From the NCBI GenBank assembly GCA_020161265.1, contig JAIUOC010000001.1:992001-1056000 (forward strand): a stretch of 64,000 nucleotides of DNA, read 5' to 3'. Below the pieces are notes generated by a model. It saw only the letters and a list, made by a program, of their open reading frames with translations. It did no database searches and was not told where the DNA came from. The stretch's first letter is position 1, and each line of letters begins with the position of its first letter. A program made the translations under genes and the position numbers. This document shows positions 62,469 to 64,000 of the stretch, in pieces. This stretch comes from Chloroflexota bacterium (GTDB lineage: Bacteria; Chloroflexota; Chloroflexia; Chloroflexales; Herpetosiphonaceae).

Positions 62469-64000
62469 ATGAAACGAGGATGGCTGATCGTTCTGCTCTT
62501 ACTTGGTCTTTTGGCAAGTTTTGCGAGTCCGCAGGCGGCTAGTGCTGGCCAATGGGTTACAGGTTCGGTCAATACAAGTGCTGGTTCGCGCAACTACAAG
62601 TTATGGGTTCCTACCAATTATTCTGCTACCACTCCCACGGCATTAGTGGTGATGTTGCATGGTTGTACTCAAACGCCCGATGATTTTGCCCGTGGCACTG
62701 AAATGAATGCCTTGGCTGATAGTCAGACGTTTCTTGTGCTCTACCCTGAACAACCAACCAGTAGCAATGCCAATCGTTGCTGGCAATGGTGGGATGCCCA
62801 ACATCAGGCGCGGGGGGCTGGCGAACCAAGCATCATCGCTGCGATGGTTACTACGGTTCAAGCCAATTACAATGTTGATCCGAGTCGGCGCTATGTTGCA
62901 GGGATTTCGGCTGGCGCGGCGATGAGCGTGATCATGGGCGCGACCTATCCCGATATTTTTTCGGCAATTGGCGTGGTTGGTGGCTTGGAATATAAAGCCG
63001 CCACGAGTGTGCTAAACGTTTCGACGGCCATGCAATCGGGCGGCCCCAACCCCGAATCACAAGGTTTAGCAGCCTATCAAGCAATTGGCACACGCGCGAA
63101 TTTGGTACGGGTGATGGTAGTTCATGGCACGGCAGATAGCGTCGTTACGCCGATCAACGGTCAACAAGTTGTGCAGCAATGGCTCACAACCAATGATTAT
63201 CTTGATGATACTCAACGCAATAATTCGGTCGATGCCACAGTTGATCAAACCATTGCTGGCACTGTGCCTAGTGGTCGGAGCTACACGCGCACAATCTACA
63301 ATAATGCCGTCCATCAACCAATTATTGAGCATTGGGCAGTCAACGGAATGGGCCATGCTTGGTCGGGTGGCAGCAGTGCTGGCTCGTACACCGACCCACA
63401 AGGGCCAAAAGCAACCAATGAATTTTGGCGTTTCTTTAGCCAAACCACAATCAGCCCAACTCCAACAGGTACGCCAGCGCCAAGCGTGACCAGCGTTCCA
63501 CCAACGGCAACGCCAATTAATCCAACAGCAACGCCGGTTGGACCCAGCCCTACACCTGGCACAGGCCAAAGTTTGCAGTTTCCATCCTGGGGTTTGGAAG
63601 ATGGACTAGTTGCTCAAACCAGCTTAGGTGGTTATGTATTAATTCCGAGTATGTATGTTGGCGATAGTGGCAGCACCAGCCTACGCGGGATGCTCTCATT
63701 TGATACCTCGGCGATTCCTGATGGAGCGACGATTACCAGCGTAAATTTGACCTTAGCTTATGACCAAAGCGCGATTGGTACGCCTTGGACAGGGCTAGGA
63801 GCCTTGGTTGGTGACCTAAATCGCGGTTGTTTGAGTTTGACCTGTTATCTTGAATTGAGCGACTTTGCTGCAATCACCACCGCCAGCAACGCTATGAGCT
63901 TTCAGCAAACCCCCAACGGCCTCAATGGTACTGCTAGCACAGCAGGATTAAGCGCAATCAACAAACAAGGTCGGACCCAGATTCGGCTACGCTTTGAAAA
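62469..64000 (+). CDS. secreted PHB-depolymerase/feruloyl-esterase-like esterase (3' end outside window)
   Basis: At least 510 residues are visible. A signal peptide (LIVLLLLGLLASFASPQAASA) is followed by an LpqC/PHB-depolymerase type esterase domain (about 30-330). It has oxyanion HGCTQTPDDF, nucleophile Ser147 in AGISAGAAMS, Asp223 in HGTADSVV and His296 in NGMGHAWSGG. The family cleaves short polyesters or hydroxycinnamate esters. Then come a Thr/Pro linker of about 30 residues and the start of a DNRLRE-like domain (MYVGDSGSTSLRGMLSFDTS, PDGATITSVNLTL). The linker type matches the other secreted proteins here, so an LPY-type end is expected beyond the window. AAAGGAG precedes the ATG. Confidence 0.88.
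   Translation, partial: MKRGWLIVLLLLGLLASFASPQAASAGQWVTGSVNTSAGSRNYKLWVPTNYSATTPTALVVMLHGCTQTPDDFARGTEMNALADSQTFLVLYPEQPTSSNANRCWQWWDAQHQARGAGEPSIIAAMVTTVQANYNVDPSRRYVAGISAGAAMSVIMGATYPDIFSAIGVVGGLEYKAATSVLNVSTAMQSGGPNPESQGLAAYQAIGTRANLVRVMVVHGTADSVVTPINGQQVVQQWLTTNDYLDDTQRNNSVDATVDQTIAGTVPSGRSYTRTIYNNAVHQPIIEHWAVNGMGHAWSGGSSAGSYTDPQGPKATNEFWRFFSQTTISPTPTGTPAPSVTSVPPTATPINPTATPVGPSPTPGTGQSLQFPSWGLEDGLVAQTSLGGYVLIPSMYVGDSGSTSLRGMLSFDTSAIPDGATITSVNLTLAYDQSAIGTPWTGLGALVGDLNRGCLSLTCYLELSDFAAITTASNAMSFQQTPNGLNGTASTAGLSAINKQGRTQIRLRFE

Overview
The window looks like a chromosomal segment of a filamentous gliding Chloroflexota bacterium of the Herpetosiphon type. This is an inference from protein style, not a database match. 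The signs are moderate GC, large secreted proteins with Thr/Pro linkers and a shared C-terminal 'LPY' motif, many HAMP/GAF/REC/STAS signalling proteins, glycogen enzymes, a WXG100 fusion and a glyoxylate shunt. No rRNA, tRNA, CRISPR array, insertion sequence or phage was recognised.

Layout. 1-3.3 kb: a same-strand run with the tail of a membrane protein, a GNAT acetyltransferase, a HAMP sensor without output domain, an alpha/beta hydrolase and a small winged-helix-like protein. 3.4-7.2 kb: an AT-rich insert with a frameshifted secreted propeller protein and a polytopic membrane protein. 7.3-11.9 kb: an HhH protein, a VOC protein, a protein resembling CTP-dependent riboflavin kinase, a glycogen debranching enzyme and a KOW-ended protein. 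11.9-17.7 kb: a signalling cluster (REC-GAF-histidine kinase, REC-Pro-rich-roadblock, FIST, GAF-STAS, response regulator). 17.9-22.8 kb: an unknown protein, a lipoprotein, a WXG100/poly-Gly/lysozyme-like fusion, a 3-methyladenine DNA glycosylase, a small membrane protein and a sigma-70 factor with a four-cysteine insert. 23-27 kb: a GH13 enzyme, an AraC regulator with a VOC partner, and dTDP-glucose 4,6-dehydratase. 27.2-32.5 kb: a tight six-gene operon whose content mirrors the E. coli ydjXYZ-ynjABCDEF region. 32.5-47.8 kb: three secreted proteins (about 2704, 1049 and 675 residues) interrupted by arginase.

47.9-64 kb: selD, whose catalytic residue is encoded by an in-frame UGA (selenocysteine) followed by a SECIS-like hairpin; a metallophosphoesterase; an aminoglycoside-phosphotransferase-like kinase; an M28-like peptidase; an AT-rich three-gene cassette (DUF262, DUF3696-type ATPase, unknown third gene) that is the best candidate for an undescribed defence system; three tandem paralogous small membrane proteins; a YaeQ-like nuclease-fold protein; a shikimate-kinase-like protein with altered substrate residues; the aceB-aceA glyoxylate operon with a palindromic operator pair; and the start of a secreted PHB-depolymerase-like esterase that runs off the window.

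Intergenic spaces of the last 15 kb carry a recurrent family of low-complexity repeat modules. Positions, motifs and hairpins were read from the sequence. Family names come from remembered family signatures, without searches.
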